From: JBDIAG01 sp047974565
GTDB taxonomy: Bacteria > Actinomycetota > Actinomycetes > Actinomycetales > CAWJMD01
Reading direction: 5' to 3'
Assembly (NCBI GenBank): GCA_047974565.1
Contig: JBKECN010000030.1
Location: 62,001 to 126,000, forward strand
DNA: 64,000 nt
In this document: piece by piece, positions 34,937 to 43,705 of the stretch
Layout of the letters: each line of letters starts with the position of its first letter
Numbering within the stretch: position 1 is the stretch's first letter
Made by a program: the position numbers and the translations under genes
Notes under the pieces: generated by a model
Seen by the model: only the letters and a program-made list of their open reading frames with translations
The model's database searches: none
Told to the model about the DNA's origin: nothing

Positions 34937-35539
34937 GGTTCTCCCGAGCCTTGGGACCGATGCAGATCCGCAGCCATTCGGCGACGAATGTGCGGACAAC
35001 CCTTCCAAGGATGAGGAGGAGCGCGCATGCAAACCGGACGATGTCACGGGGATCGGGGCAGGTTTCAGCGATGCGGCGGACGGCCACACGTGTTGCTCGG
35101 TAACTGAGTGCAGCCGCGCCGCGAATGGTCACCGCCCAAGCCGGTTGGCGGGTCAGAGGCCTACCTGAACATGATCGCGAGCCCGGAGTGCCGAAGAGTT
35201 CGGGAGTAGCTACTGGAGTCTGTTCTGTGCGCCGCTGATGGTGGACCTGCTGCTCGATGGGTCCCGGCGGACGTCCGCGTGCGTGCGACTGTGTCACTTA
35301 ACTGCACATGTCGGCAAACATTGTTACTCATCTACCTGATCACTGACATTGTTCTCCTGTGTGGTGGGCGGACGTCCCGGTCGCCGATAGATCCCGGGTT
35401 ATCCACAGCCTGGCCAAGCCGGACTCGACGCACCGATCACCCAGCACCTACGATCCGCTGGTCACGTTTGCTTCGGGGGGTCTGATGGGCGACACGCAGC
35501 TGGACGACCAGGTGCTGCTCACCTCAAGGCGGTCGGGTC
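34937..35539. promoter_or_regulatory. Divergent intergenic region with GGACGTCC palindromes and AT-rich core
   Basis: No gene is supported in these 600 bases. GGACGTCC occurs at 35269-35276 (within a 12-base palindrome, 35267-35278) and again at 35370-35377, 101 bases apart. Between them is an AT-rich patch with the direct repeat ACATTGTT (35318-35325 and 35346-35353). It probably holds the promoters for the lectin gene (leftward) and the EccA-like gene (rightward). Confidence 0.45.
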
Positions 35540-37195
35540 GTGCTTGATCGTCATCGTGCCCGGGGTGCGTGGTTGAGTGGGGCCCGTCTTGTCTCCAGCG
35601 ACCCGGCCCGTGCCGCGACTCACTTCGCCAAGGCGATCGCGCTCGATGAGGGCATGGCGGATGCCTGGCTCGGCCTGCACCTGACCGGTCACGAGCAGGA
35701 GACTGCGGTGGCTGCGATAATCGCGCACGCCCCCAGGTTCGGCGAGGAACGGCGTCGCAACATGTTCGCGATGGCATCGGTGTTCAGCCTCGGACCGTAC
35801 GTCACCTACCGGCTGGAGACCCATCCCGACCTGTGGTGCGCGCAGATCGCGGGCCATCTGCACCGCAGGGAGACCGGACCGGCGGCCGCGATCTTGGCCA
35901 ATCTCGACCCCGCTGAGCTGCCGGTCACCTTCCTGCACGGCTGGTGTGCTTTCCAGACCGGGGATCGTGAGGCCGCCATCACGCACTTGCGTGCGGTCAT
36001 CTCCAACGGCGATCCGTACCTGGAGACCGTGGCCCGGCTGCTGAGCGGCATCCTGCTCAGCGAGGTCGGGGCGATCGAACCGTCGCGGGACCATCTCACC
36101 TGGGTCCTGGAGCAGTCCGTCCTTCCCGAGGTGTACGCCGAGACCCACTACTGGCTGGGCCTCATCGCCCGCGTGGACGGGGACGAGGACACCGCCGGCT
36201 GGCACCTGCACCATGCGTACGCACTCAACCCGGGCTTGGAGGGCTTGGACGCGGCGCTGCAGTGTCGCCCGGCCACAGCCCGGCTCGAACTCCACCGGCC
36301 CGACCATCCGGAGGCGGACGTGGTGCGCGCCGAACCGCAGAACCCAGCGACAGAGACCGTCGAGGATGTCCTGGCCGACCTGGAAAAGCAGATCGGCCAG
36401 GAGGGAATCAAACGGCAGGTTCGAATTCTGCTGGCGCAAACGCGCGCCCAACTCGCCCGTCGTGACGCCGGCATCCAGCAGAACCGGATGACCGAGCACT
36501 TCGTTTTCACCGGCCCGCCCGGCACCGGCAAGACCACCATCGCGAGGCTGATCGGCCGGCTGTACAAAGCCTTGGGCATCCTCGAGGGTGGGCACCTGGT
36601 CGAAGTGGATCGATCAACGCTGATCGGTGAGTACCACGGTCACACGGTCGCCAGGACGCAGGGCGTCCTTGACCGGGCGATCGGTGGCGTGCTCCTGATC
36701 GACGAGGCGTACGCCTTGCAGACCGAGGGTTTCTCCGGTGGAGATCCCTTCGGCCAGGAGGCCATCGACACGCTGCTCAAACGCATGGAGGACGACCGAG
36801 ACTCGTTCGTCGTCATCGCAGCCGGATACCCAGAGCCGATGCGTCGATTCATCGACTCCAACCCGGGCCTGAAGTCCCGCTTCACCACGACCATCGACTT
36901 CACCCCTTATCGCACGCACGAGTTGCTCCAGATCGCCGAACTCATGGCGAACGACACGGCCAACCAGCTCACCGGCGAGGCACACGACGCTCTGCAACTT
37001 CTGTTGGAGGAACTCGAAACCCAGGGCACCTTCGAGGAGGCGAGTTTCGGCAACGCTCGGTTCATCCGGAACCTCATCGAGAAGGCCTCTCGGCAGAGGG
37101 ATCTGCGTATTTTCTCGGACGCAACCGATGCCGTCCCCGACGTGCAGGCGCTGACCGAGATCACCGGCGACGACATCCGGTCCGCCGTCGGCTGA
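35540..37195 (+). CDS. TPR plus CbxX/CfqX AAA ATPase, EccA-like, without ESX neighbours
   Basis: 551 aa; GTG at 35540 is the earliest credible start. Residues 1-260 are TPR-like helices (AATHFAKAIALDEGMADAW, AVISNGDPYLETVARLLSG, HYWLGLIARVDGDEDTAGWH). The AAA domain has Walker A GPPGTGKT (325-332), Walker B GGVLLIDEAYAL and the CbxX-type ERMEDDR/AAGYPEPM region (here LKRMEDDRDSFVVIAAGYPE). In ESX secretion EccA remodels substrates, but no EccB-E, EsxA/B or PE/PPE gene is present here. It may serve a distant locus or have another role. A hairpin follows. Confidence 0.88.
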   Translation: MLDRHRARGAWLSGARLVSSDPARAATHFAKAIALDEGMADAWLGLHLTGHEQETAVAAIIAHAPRFGEERRRNMFAMASVFSLGPYVTYRLETHPDLWCAQIAGHLHRRETGPAAAILANLDPAELPVTFLHGWCAFQTGDREAAITHLRAVISNGDPYLETVARLLSGILLSEVGAIEPSRDHLTWVLEQSVLPEVYAETHYWLGLIARVDGDEDTAGWHLHHAYALNPGLEGLDAALQCRPATARLELHRPDHPEADVVRAEPQNPATETVEDVLADLEKQIGQEGIKRQVRILLAQTRAQLARRDAGIQQNRMTEHFVFTGPPGTGKTTIARLIGRLYKALGILEGGHLVEVDRSTLIGEYHGHTVARTQGVLDRAIGGVLLIDEAYALQTEGFSGGDPFGQEAIDTLLKRMEDDRDSFVVIAAGYPEPMRRFIDSNPGLKSRFTTTIDFTPYRTHELLQIAELMANDTANQLTGEAHDALQLLLEELETQGTFEEASFGNARFIRNLIEKASRQRDLRIFSDATDAVPDVQALTEITGDDIRSAVG

Positions 37196-37252
37196 AGGCG
37201 CTAGAGTCCGACCACTCGTCGCTCGAGTGCTGAAGGCCACCCTCAGCCGACG
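37186..37252 (+). terminator. Inverted repeat spanning the EccA-like stop codon
   Basis: CGTCGGCTGA (37186-37195, including the TGA stop) pairs perfectly with TCAGCCGACG (37243-37252). Inside the loop, CACTCG (37213-37218) pairs with CGAGTG (37224-37229). This lies between two convergent genes and probably ends transcription. Confidence 0.5.
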
Positions 37253-37287
37253 CTGCGGTGCCGGTACTGTCAGCGTCGAATCGAGGT

Positions 37288-37884
37288 CTACCAGAACACC
37301 CCGGATGCGGCCGGGACGAATGCCTCACCCGGCAAGGAGATCGTCCCCTTGTCCCCCGCCCCGGTCATGGGGTTTCCCATGTTGTGAGCGGTGAATCCAC
37401 CATTGGCGTCTGCGATGATCGACACCTGGTCGCCTTCGGACCAGGCGAGGGCTTCAGCTCCGGGAAACCATGAGAGTCCCTCGGCTAGCAGCATCGCCGA
37501 GCCGGTCGGGCTGGCGTCGGTGGTGAAGATGAGGCGGCCGTCGTCGGCGGTGTCGTGCAGGACGTCCTTGTAGAGCGCCCAGCCTGCGGGTACCTGGGCT
37601 TGGTCGAAGACTCTGGTGGGCACGGTGAGGTAGACCCTGCCATCAGAGTCGCCCTGACTCGGGATCAGCACGTAGTAGGCTCCGTGGCCGCCGATGACCC
37701 AACTGCCCCGTGCGTTGTGATTGCTCACCGAAGGGCAGATGAAGTACTCCTGCATGACCGGGGCAGAAGCCGGAGCCCTGGTCGCGGGGGCCGCCTGGGC
37801 AATCCCAGGCAGACCACCGCCGAGACCAAGCAGGAGGCCGGTGACCAGGGTGGCGCTGAGACGGCGCGGCATGGTGTGTTGCAT
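37288..37884 (-). CDS. Secreted protein of unknown function
   Basis: 198 aa from the ATG at 37884. A Sec signal peptide is clear: basic MPRRLSAT, hydrophobic LVTGLLLGLGGGLPGIA and an A-x-A site at AQAA. The mature part has one early Cys (EYFICPSVSNHNARGSWVIG) and beta-rich segments (GAYYVLIPSQGDSDGRVYLT, TGSAMLLAEGLSWFPG) but no enzyme motif. I do not recognise the family. It is monocistronic and divergent from the ECF sigma gene; a regulatory link is possible but not shown. Confidence 0.8.
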   Translation of the reverse strand: MQHTMPRRLSATLVTGLLLGLGGGLPGIAQAAPATRAPASAPVMQEYFICPSVSNHNARGSWVIGGHGAYYVLIPSQGDSDGRVYLTVPTRVFDQAQVPAGWALYKDVLHDTADDGRLIFTTDASPTGSAMLLAEGLSWFPGAEALAWSEGDQVSIIADANGGFTAHNMGNPMTGAGDKGTISLPGEAFVPAASGVFW

Positions 37885-38142
37885 GGGAGTGCCTTTCGCT
37901 CGGGGGGACGGGCGGGGGAGGCCCGCCGAGCCAGAACCCGTTGGGGCCCGGGCATCCTTCCCGGCGGGTTGGCGGCCCACGGTCTGACCACGTTCCGGTT
38001 CGGGAGTCATGCGAGGCTCATCGAGGACGCGAGCCGAGGTTTCGGGGGCGATGACTGGATCCCGATCCGTTGCGAGTCGCGCGGTGGGAAGATTCCAGTG
38101 GGTTCATCGGGTTCCGAACCCGTGACCGATGGATGGACGAGA

Positions 38143-38685
38143 ATGAACGACGCCCGCGCCCGCGTGTTTCGTGATCAGGTCGAGCCCGAGATCCCGGTCA
38201 TGCTGCGGGTCGCTCTCGGGCTGACGAAGAATCGTCACGATGCCGAGGACCTCGTGCAGGAATCGCTCGTCCGGGCCTACCGAGGACTGGACGCCTTTGA
38301 CGGGCGACATCCACGAGCGTGGTTGCTGACCATCGTGCGGCATACCCACGTGAACATGAACAGACGCCAACGCCCGGACCCCGTGGAGGATTGGGACGTG
38401 CTGCAGGATCAACCGCCCGCGTTCGGCGCGGCGACCACACCCAGCGCCGAGCAACAGCATCTGGATGCCTCCTTGGACGCCAGGCTCGGCCACGCTCTGC
38501 AGAGTCTGGATCCGCGTTTTCGGGCGGTCGTGCTACTTGTCGATGTCCACGATCTGTCGTACGCGGAAGCGGCGGCCGCCCTTGGGATACCGGTCGGCAC
38601 GGTGATGTCCCGGCTGAGTCGGGCGCGGAACCGGCTGCGCGCAATGCTCGGTCCCAAACTCCTCACCCCTGGAGGGCTGGCGTGA
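38143..38685 (+). CDS. ECF RNA polymerase sigma factor
   Basis: 180 aa. ATG at 38143; a GTG at 38122 is in frame. Region 2 is visible in ALGLTKNRHDAEDLVQESLV and AYRGLDAFDGRHPRAWLLTI, and region 4 helix-turn-helix in DLSYAEAAAALGIPVGTVMS and RLSRARNRLR. It resembles the SigR/SigH-like group used in redox or envelope stress. The anti-sigma gene overlaps its stop by four bases, and a disulfide-reductase-like gene follows, which fits a thiol or metal stress response. Confidence 0.93.
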   Translation: MNDARARVFRDQVEPEIPVMLRVALGLTKNRHDAEDLVQESLVRAYRGLDAFDGRHPRAWLLTIVRHTHVNMNRRQRPDPVEDWDVLQDQPPAFGAATTPSAEQQHLDASLDARLGHALQSLDPRFRAVVLLVDVHDLSYAEAAAALGIPVGTVMSRLSRARNRLRAMLGPKLLTPGGLA

Positions 38686-38972
38686 AGCAGTCTTTGCGGC
38701 AGATGATCACCTGCCATTGGTCCGCCCGGCGTATCCAGCGCTACTTGGACGCAGACCCGTCCGCAGCCCTGACGCCGGGAGAGGTCGCGCGCATCGAAGC
38801 TCACCTGGCCGAGTGTGAACGATGCACCCAGCTGAGTGCCGAGCACCGGGCCCTGCATCGGGCTCTGTCGGTGTGGCCTGGGGCGCCGACCCCGGACGAG
38901 CAGGAGATTCAGCGGGTCCGTGACTTCCTATCGGACCTGACCCGCTCGGACCAGTCCGAAGCCGGATCATGA
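38682..38972 (+). CDS. Zinc-associated anti-sigma factor (ZAS type)
   Basis: 96 aa; GTG at 38682 within the sigma stop (GTGA). The ZAS motif H-x3-C-x2-C is present in IEAHLAECERCTQLS, preceded by a helical region that would grip the sigma factor. It is soluble, with no membrane helix, as for RsrA-type redox-sensing anti-sigmas. Its end overlaps the next start (ATGA at 38969-38972), so all three genes are coupled. Confidence 0.9.
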   Translation: MKQSLRQMITCHWSARRIQRYLDADPSAALTPGEVARIEAHLAECERCTQLSAEHRALHRALSVWPGAPTPDEQEIQRVRDFLSDLTRSDQSEAGS

Positions 38973-40404
38973 CCGGCAACCCGTGGGATCTGGTCGTCGT
39001 CGGCGGGGGCACCGCAGGAATCGTCGCGGCAAGACCGCTGCCCGCTTGGGTGCCTCAACGCTGCTCATCGAGCGTAACCGAACCGGCGGCGACTGCCTGT
39101 GGACAGGATGTGTGCCGTCCAAGGCCCTGCTCGCGGCGGGCGCCGCGACGGACGGGGCCAAGCGGGCGCAGCGGCTCGGTATCGTCGTCGGCGAGGTGAT
39201 GGTGGACTTCGCGGCGGTCATGGAGCACGTACGGTCCGCGATACACCACATCGCTCCGGTCGACTCGCCGGCTGCCCTCGAAAGCGCAGGGGTGACCGTA
39301 TGGACGGGCTCGGCCACCTTCCCCAGCCAGGACACACTGATGGTGGACGAACGTACCGTGCGCTTCCGCCAAGCCCTGGTGGCCACCGGCGCCGAGCCAT
39401 CGCTACCGCCGATTCCCGGGCTGGCCGCCGCACCCCACCTGACCAGCGACACGGTCTGGAACCTCACCGATCTGCCGAGCCGCCTGGTCGTCCTAGGCGG
39501 TGGCGCCATCGGCTGCGAACTGGGTCAGGCATTCGCTCGCCTCGGTGCACCGGTGACGATCGTCGAGGGCGCGCCCAGAGTGCTGCCCCGTGAGGACGGC
39601 GCCGCCGCATCCCTCGTCGACGCCCGGCTGCGTCTGGACGGGGTGCGCATCGTCACCGGTCATAGCGTGACCCGTGTCGTATCGGGTGAGGGCGCTTGCG
39701 GGGAACTTGTCCTCGATGACGAGGAGAAGGTCTGCTATGACCAGCTCTTGGTTGCCGTGGGTCGGTCTCCGCGCACCCGCGACATCGGCCTGTCCAGTGC
39801 CGGCGTGCAAGTCGACAACCGCGGCTTCGTCACGGTGGATGAGCGCCTGAGGACAACCAATCCTCGGATCTGGGCCGCCGGTGACCTGACCGGACATCCG
39901 CAGTTCACCCACACCGCAGGAGTCCACGGCAGCCTGGCGGCGAGCAACGCGGTCCTCGGACTCACCCGGACTGTCTCATTGAGCGCGCTCCCGCGCGTGA
40001 CCTTCACCCATCCCGAGGTGGCGGCGGTAGGCGTCTGCACAGATCCGCTGCCCGTTGGCCTGCGCCTGGTCGAGTGGAGGAACAGCCACGTCGACCGGGC
40101 GGTGGCCGAATCCGACATGGACGGATTCACCCGGCTTGCCGTGGACAGCAGACACCGCATACTCGGGGCCACCGTGGTAGGTCCTCGGGCGGGAGAGACT
40201 CTGGGTGAGTTGACGCTCGCCGTCAAGAATGGTTTGAGGACTCGGGACCTTGCCGCGACCACTCACCCCTACCCCACCTATTCCGACGGGCCCTGGAATG
40301 CGTCAATCGCCGACGCGCGCGACTCCCTGTCGAGTACCTGGGTCTCGCTAGCTGTGGGAGGTCTGACCCGGTTGCGTCGCCGACGACTGGACCGCGCGAG
40401 ATGA
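38969..40404 (+). pseudogene. Mercuric-reductase-like flavoprotein disulfide reductase with a frameshift near its N-terminus
   Basis: Starting at the ATG at 38969 the frame reads DLVVVGGGTAGIVAA, then near 39030 moves to another frame that continues KTAARLGASTLLIERNRTGG. One missing base (GGCAAGACC where GGCAAAGACC would restore frame) explains the break. The rest is intact: redox pair in DCLWTGCVPSKAL, NAD loop LGGGAIGCELGQAF, FAD-binding WAAGDLTG and dimer-interface THPYPTYSDG. It may be a real recent mutation or an assembly error. It is coupled to an ECF sigma/anti-sigma pair and to nrtS. Probable role: NAD(P)H-dependent reduction of a disulfide or metal ion. Confidence 0.8.
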
Positions 40405-40658
40405 ACGCCGACGGCCCTGGCGTTCCGACCTGGACCCATCCACGCGAGGCAGCGTGGCTCGTTGCCACCGGCGCGACCTTCCACACCTCGATCCGGGTTG
40501 CCCTGGTTGTGGGAACTCTGCTCACGTTGGTCAATCAGGGTGGTGTCATCATCACCGGCAGCATTGAGCCTGCAACGTGGTTACGGGTCATCGCCAACTA
40601 CCTCATTCCCTATGTGGTTTCCGGAGTTGGCTACCTAATCCCCTTCCGACGCCGGTGA
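40401..40658 (+). CDS. nrtS: NrtS-like nitrate/nitrite transporter, small membrane protein
   Basis: 85 aa; ATG at 40401 overlaps the upstream stop (ATGA). Two membrane helices (SIRVALVVGTLLTLVNQGGV and WLRVIANYLIPYVVSGVGYL) with the LTLVNQGG turn and YLIPYVVS pattern match the short NrtS family, described as a nitrate/nitrite carrier. A copper nitrite reductase operon lies 9 kb to the right, giving a thematic link only. Confidence 0.75.
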   Translation: MNADGPGVPTWTHPREAAWLVATGATFHTSIRVALVVGTLLTLVNQGGVIITGSIEPATWLRVIANYLIPYVVSGVGYLIPFRRR

Positions 40659-40771
40659 GGTTCGCGGTACGCACCTCCAGACGTAGTGGTGGAGCGCACG
40701 GACCCAGGCGCCATAGGCTGCCTGCCGTGGCTGACCGGCTCTCAGCAGTCAGCACTCGAGGGAGGTGAGTT

Positions 40772-41410
40772 GTGCCCGCTTCGAACCGATACCGATATGG
40801 CGCTCGCTGGTACGACCTTCTCTCGGGCGAACGGCTCATCTACCGAGCCGGGAGGCTTGCCGCGATCGGGGCGATGGACCTACGTCCAGGACAGACCGTG
40901 CTCGACGTCGGCTGTGGGACGGGGCTGAGTTTCGAGGCGATCGCCACCCGGATCGGACCCGGCGGTCACCTTGTTGGCGTGGACGAATCGGCGCAGATGC
41001 TGGCGCGTGCTCGGAGAAGGGCTGCGGACCTGGGGTGTCGGGTGACGCTGGGCACCCTCGACGTGAGTGCCACACACGACCCCGGTTGGCGCCTGGTCGA
41101 GGAGAACCCTCCGGACGCAGTCCTGTTCGCTTACACCCTTTCGATCATGCCGGCCTGGCCATGCGCGTGGGAACAGATCCTTGACCGAGTCTCACCTGGT
41201 ACGCGGATCGTGGTGCTGGACATGGCAGTCCCAACTGGTGGAGGCAGGCCAGTGCAATGGGCGGCGCGTGGCGCTGCTTGGCTCGGCGGAGCAGACCTTC
41301 AATCTCATCCCTGGCAGGCGATGCCCGGGAGCACCGTGGGCACCACGTCCATGACCTTGCGCGCAGGGCACGTTGTAGTCACCACGGGGATCCGGCGTCC
41401 AGCGGAATGA
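40772..41410 (+). CDS. Class I SAM-dependent methyltransferase
   Basis: 212 aa; GTG at 40772 behind GGAGGTGAG. SAM-binding motif I is VLDVGCGTGLSF, the ribose-contact acidic residue follows in LVGVDESAQML, and motif II-like DAVLFAYTLSIMPAW is present. It resembles UbiE/phospholipid-N-methyltransferase-like actinobacterial enzymes (RYGARWYDLLSGERLIYRAG). Substrate unknown. It precedes a flavoprotein reductase by 50 bases on the same strand. Confidence 0.9.
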   Translation: MPASNRYRYGARWYDLLSGERLIYRAGRLAAIGAMDLRPGQTVLDVGCGTGLSFEAIATRIGPGGHLVGVDESAQMLARARRRAADLGCRVTLGTLDVSATHDPGWRLVEENPPDAVLFAYTLSIMPAWPCAWEQILDRVSPGTRIVVLDMAVPTGGGRPVQWAARGAAWLGGADLQSHPWQAMPGSTVGTTSMTLRAGHVVVTTGIRRPAE

Positions 41411-41460
41411 GATCAGATCTTCGCAGGGTTGCCTACACGGCATTTGACGGCGCTTGAGAG

Positions 41461-42873
41461 GTGAGGATCGTGCAGAACGTCGACGTCGCGGTCATCGGGA
41501 TGGGTCCCGGCGGCGAGCATGTGGCAGGTCCACTTGCGGACCAGGGCCTGCGTGTGCTCGGCATCGACAGTGGCCTGGTTGGGGGCGAATGCCCCTACTG
41601 GGGGTGTGTACCGACCAAGATGATGGTCCGGGCTGGCGATGCACTCGCCGAGGCACGACGGGTGCCGCAACTAGCAGGCAGCACCGGAACTGTGCAGGCG
41701 GACTGGTCTACGGTGGCGTCACGGATCCGCACAGAAGCCACCGACACGTGGACCGATCAAGTGGCCGTGGATCGTTTCACCGCCAAGGGCGGTATCTTCG
41801 TGCGCGGTTCAGGTCGTATCCTCGGTCCGCATTGTGTTGAGGTCTCGGGTAGCCGGTACTCGACGGGACGCGGCATCGTGGTGTCGACGGGCAGCCGCCC
41901 GGCGGTGCCGCCTATCCCGGGGTTGGCGGCGGTCGACTTCTGGACTAACCATGAGTTCGTCCAAGCCGAAGCCTTGCCCTCATCGCTCATCATTCTCGGC
42001 GGTGGCGCCATCGGCTGCGAGATCGGTCAAGTGGCAGCCCGTTTCGGTGTTCGGGTCACACTCGTAGAAGCCGCCGACCGGCTCCTGCCCGCGGACGAAC
42101 CCGAAGCTGGGAGAATTCTCGCGGATGTCTTTGCCACCGAGGGCATTGAGGTGCACCTCGGTTCTGGTGCAACGAGTGTGAGCCGCGCGAGGGATGACTT
42201 CGAGGTCACCCTGGCAAGCGGTGGCGTTGTCAGCGCCGAGCGCCTATTGGTGGCCACGGGGCGACGGGTAGACCTGAGCGCCGTGGGGTTGGAGACCGTC
42301 GGCGTGCCAGCGGACTCGCGCTTCGCGCCGATTGATGAGCGCTGCCGTGTGGCTGACGGAGTGTGGGCGGTGGGTGACGTCACCGGAAAGGGAGCCTTCA
42401 CACACGTGGCCATGTACCAGGCGGACATCGTTGTGCGCGACGTCCTCGGGAAGGAGGTGGCCGGCGCGTCATATCACGCCCTGCCAAGGGTGACTTTCAC
42501 CCAACCTGAGGTCGGCTCCGTCGGATTGACTGAGGCACAGGCACGGGAGACGCTCTCCTCGATACGGGTTGGAGTGGCCCGCGTGCCCGAGACGGCACGG
42601 GGGTGGATGCATCAGGTAGGCAACCAAGGCGTCATCAAAGTGATCGAGGACTCCGAACGGGGTGTGCTGGTTGGTGCCTGCGCCATGGGACCCTCCGGAG
42701 GTGAAGTGCTTGGGGCGCTGGCCGTCGCCGTCCATGCAGCTATCCCGGTGTCCTCGCTCACGTCGATGATGTACGCCTATCCGACGTTTCATCGCGGTAT
42801 TGAGGACGCATTGCGGTCTCTGTCGCCGATCGGCGACGAGGCCTCACCGGGCAGTGAGGGTGCGACGTCATGA
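41461..42873 (+). CDS. Pyridine-nucleotide disulfide oxidoreductase (MerA/mycothione-reductase-like)
   Basis: 470 aa; GTG at 41461. FAD loop VAVIGMGPGGEHVAGPLA, redox Cys pair in GGECPYWGCVPTKMM, NAD loop LGGGAIGCEIGQVAARFG, the second FAD motif VWAVGDVTGKGAFTH and the C-terminal MMYAYPTFHRGIEDAL are complete. The usual catalytic H-P-T is Y-P-T here, which argues against a standard lipoamide or mycothione reductase and for the less specific MerA-like actinobacterial group. It overlaps the thioredoxin-like gene by four bases, suggesting an electron path to that protein. Confidence 0.9.
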   Translation: MRIVQNVDVAVIGMGPGGEHVAGPLADQGLRVLGIDSGLVGGECPYWGCVPTKMMVRAGDALAEARRVPQLAGSTGTVQADWSTVASRIRTEATDTWTDQVAVDRFTAKGGIFVRGSGRILGPHCVEVSGSRYSTGRGIVVSTGSRPAVPPIPGLAAVDFWTNHEFVQAEALPSSLIILGGGAIGCEIGQVAARFGVRVTLVEAADRLLPADEPEAGRILADVFATEGIEVHLGSGATSVSRARDDFEVTLASGGVVSAERLLVATGRRVDLSAVGLETVGVPADSRFAPIDERCRVADGVWAVGDVTGKGAFTHVAMYQADIVVRDVLGKEVAGASYHALPRVTFTQPEVGSVGLTEAQARETLSSIRVGVARVPETARGWMHQVGNQGVIKVIEDSERGVLVGACAMGPSGGEVLGALAVAVHAAIPVSSLTSMMYAYPTFHRGIEDALRSLSPIGDEASPGSEGATS

Positions 42874-43181
42874 AGCATCTACTGGAGATCCTCGTCATCG
42901 ACGACTGTCCCCACGCGGGTCCGTCCCGGGAGCTTGCCGTGGCCGCCCTCGATGCCCTGGGCATAGCTGGTGATCCAGTCCAGCGGACTATCCGTTCGCG
43001 GGAGTCTGCCACCGAGAACCATTTCATGGGCTCGCCATCATTTCACTGGGATGGTCTCGACCTCTTCCCGGTTGACGGCGCTCCTGGTCTGGCGTGCCGG
43101 GTCTATCCCAGAGCAGATGGCCGGCTGGCCGGACTGCCAACGCTGCGCGCACTCATCGCGGCGATACAGATCCGCCGCTGA
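42870..43181 (+). CDS. Small thioredoxin-like protein
   Basis: 103 aa; ATG at 42870 overlaps the reductase stop. It has LVIDDCPHAGPSRELAVAA at the active-site position (single Cys followed by P-H), NHFMGSPSFHWDGLDLF in place of the cis-Pro loop, and a second Cys in LACRVYPRADG. The G-S-P-S/T pattern and distal CRVY are typical of a small thioredoxin-fold family near mercury or arsenic genes. Coupling with the reductase suggests a dedicated thiol-transfer pair. Confidence 0.8.
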   Translation: MKHLLEILVIDDCPHAGPSRELAVAALDALGIAGDPVQRTIRSRESATENHFMGSPSFHWDGLDLFPVDGAPGLACRVYPRADGRLAGLPTLRALIAAIQIRR

Positions 43182-43197
43182 CCCAGAAATCGGCAGA

Positions 43198-43320
43198 TCA
43201 CTGCAGGGCCCGATAACCGACCACGATGCAGTTGAGGGCTGAGACTGACACCAACGCGGCCCAGAGCCAAGCGATGACCCCCGACCAGGCAGGAACCAGC
43301 AACCAGAGACTGTGAACCGC
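43198..43320 (-). pseudogene. C-terminal fragment of a membrane protein, CDP-alcohol phosphatidyltransferase-like
   Basis: The minus strand reads WLLVPAWSGVIAWLWAALVS then LNCIVVGYRALQ and a stop at 43198-43200. It looks like the last transmembrane helix and tail of a CDP-alcohol phosphatidyltransferase-type protein. Upstream of 43320 the reading is replaced by opposite-strand ABC-permease sequence, so the rest of the gene is gone. Family assignment is weak. Confidence 0.4.
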
Positions 43321-43705
43321 TGCTGGTGCGAGCCGGATATGCCGACATCGACCCAGAGGCCGAGTACCAGGCCCGCAGCCTGGGCGCCAGGCCCCTGCGT
43401 GCTTTCCTAACGGCGACGGTCCCGGCCCTGCGACCGTCCCTGTTAGCGGCGACGATCATCTCCTTCCTGGTCGGTTGGAGCGACTACGTGATCACCGTTG
43501 TCGTAGGTGGCGGCCACCTCATGACCGTCCCAATGCTGTTGGCCGCAGCGATGTCTGGGGCGGGGAACGAGTCGGCCGTCGCTGCGATGGCACTCGCGTT
43601 GCTCGCCCCGTACTCGTAGTGGTGATCATCCGCCTCCTGCTTGCACGCCTGATGGTCGCGATTCAGAAGGGGCGACGTCTCTCGCGAGGTCGACCACTCA
43701 TATGA
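43321..43705 (+). pseudogene. 3' fragment of an ABC transporter permease, truncated and frameshifted
   Basis: The sequence begins in mid-protein (LLVRAGYADIDPEAEYQARS) and includes the EAA loop that docks the ATPase (LGARPLRAFLTATVPALRPS) and two membrane segments (LAATIISFLVGWSDYVITVV, PMLLAAAMSGAG). Near 43610 the frame shifts from ALALLAP to VLVVVIIRLLLARLMVAIQK. The first half of the permease is missing. Its end overlaps the ATPase start (ATGA at 43702-43705). With no substrate-binding protein or full permease, transport by this locus is improbable. Confidence 0.8.

Noticed and set aside
38983..39030. Separate start for the mercuric-reductase-like gene at 38983
   Set aside because: That start gives an Arg-rich N-terminus lacking the FAD loop; the FAD loop is present in the other frame from 38969, so a frameshift explains it better.
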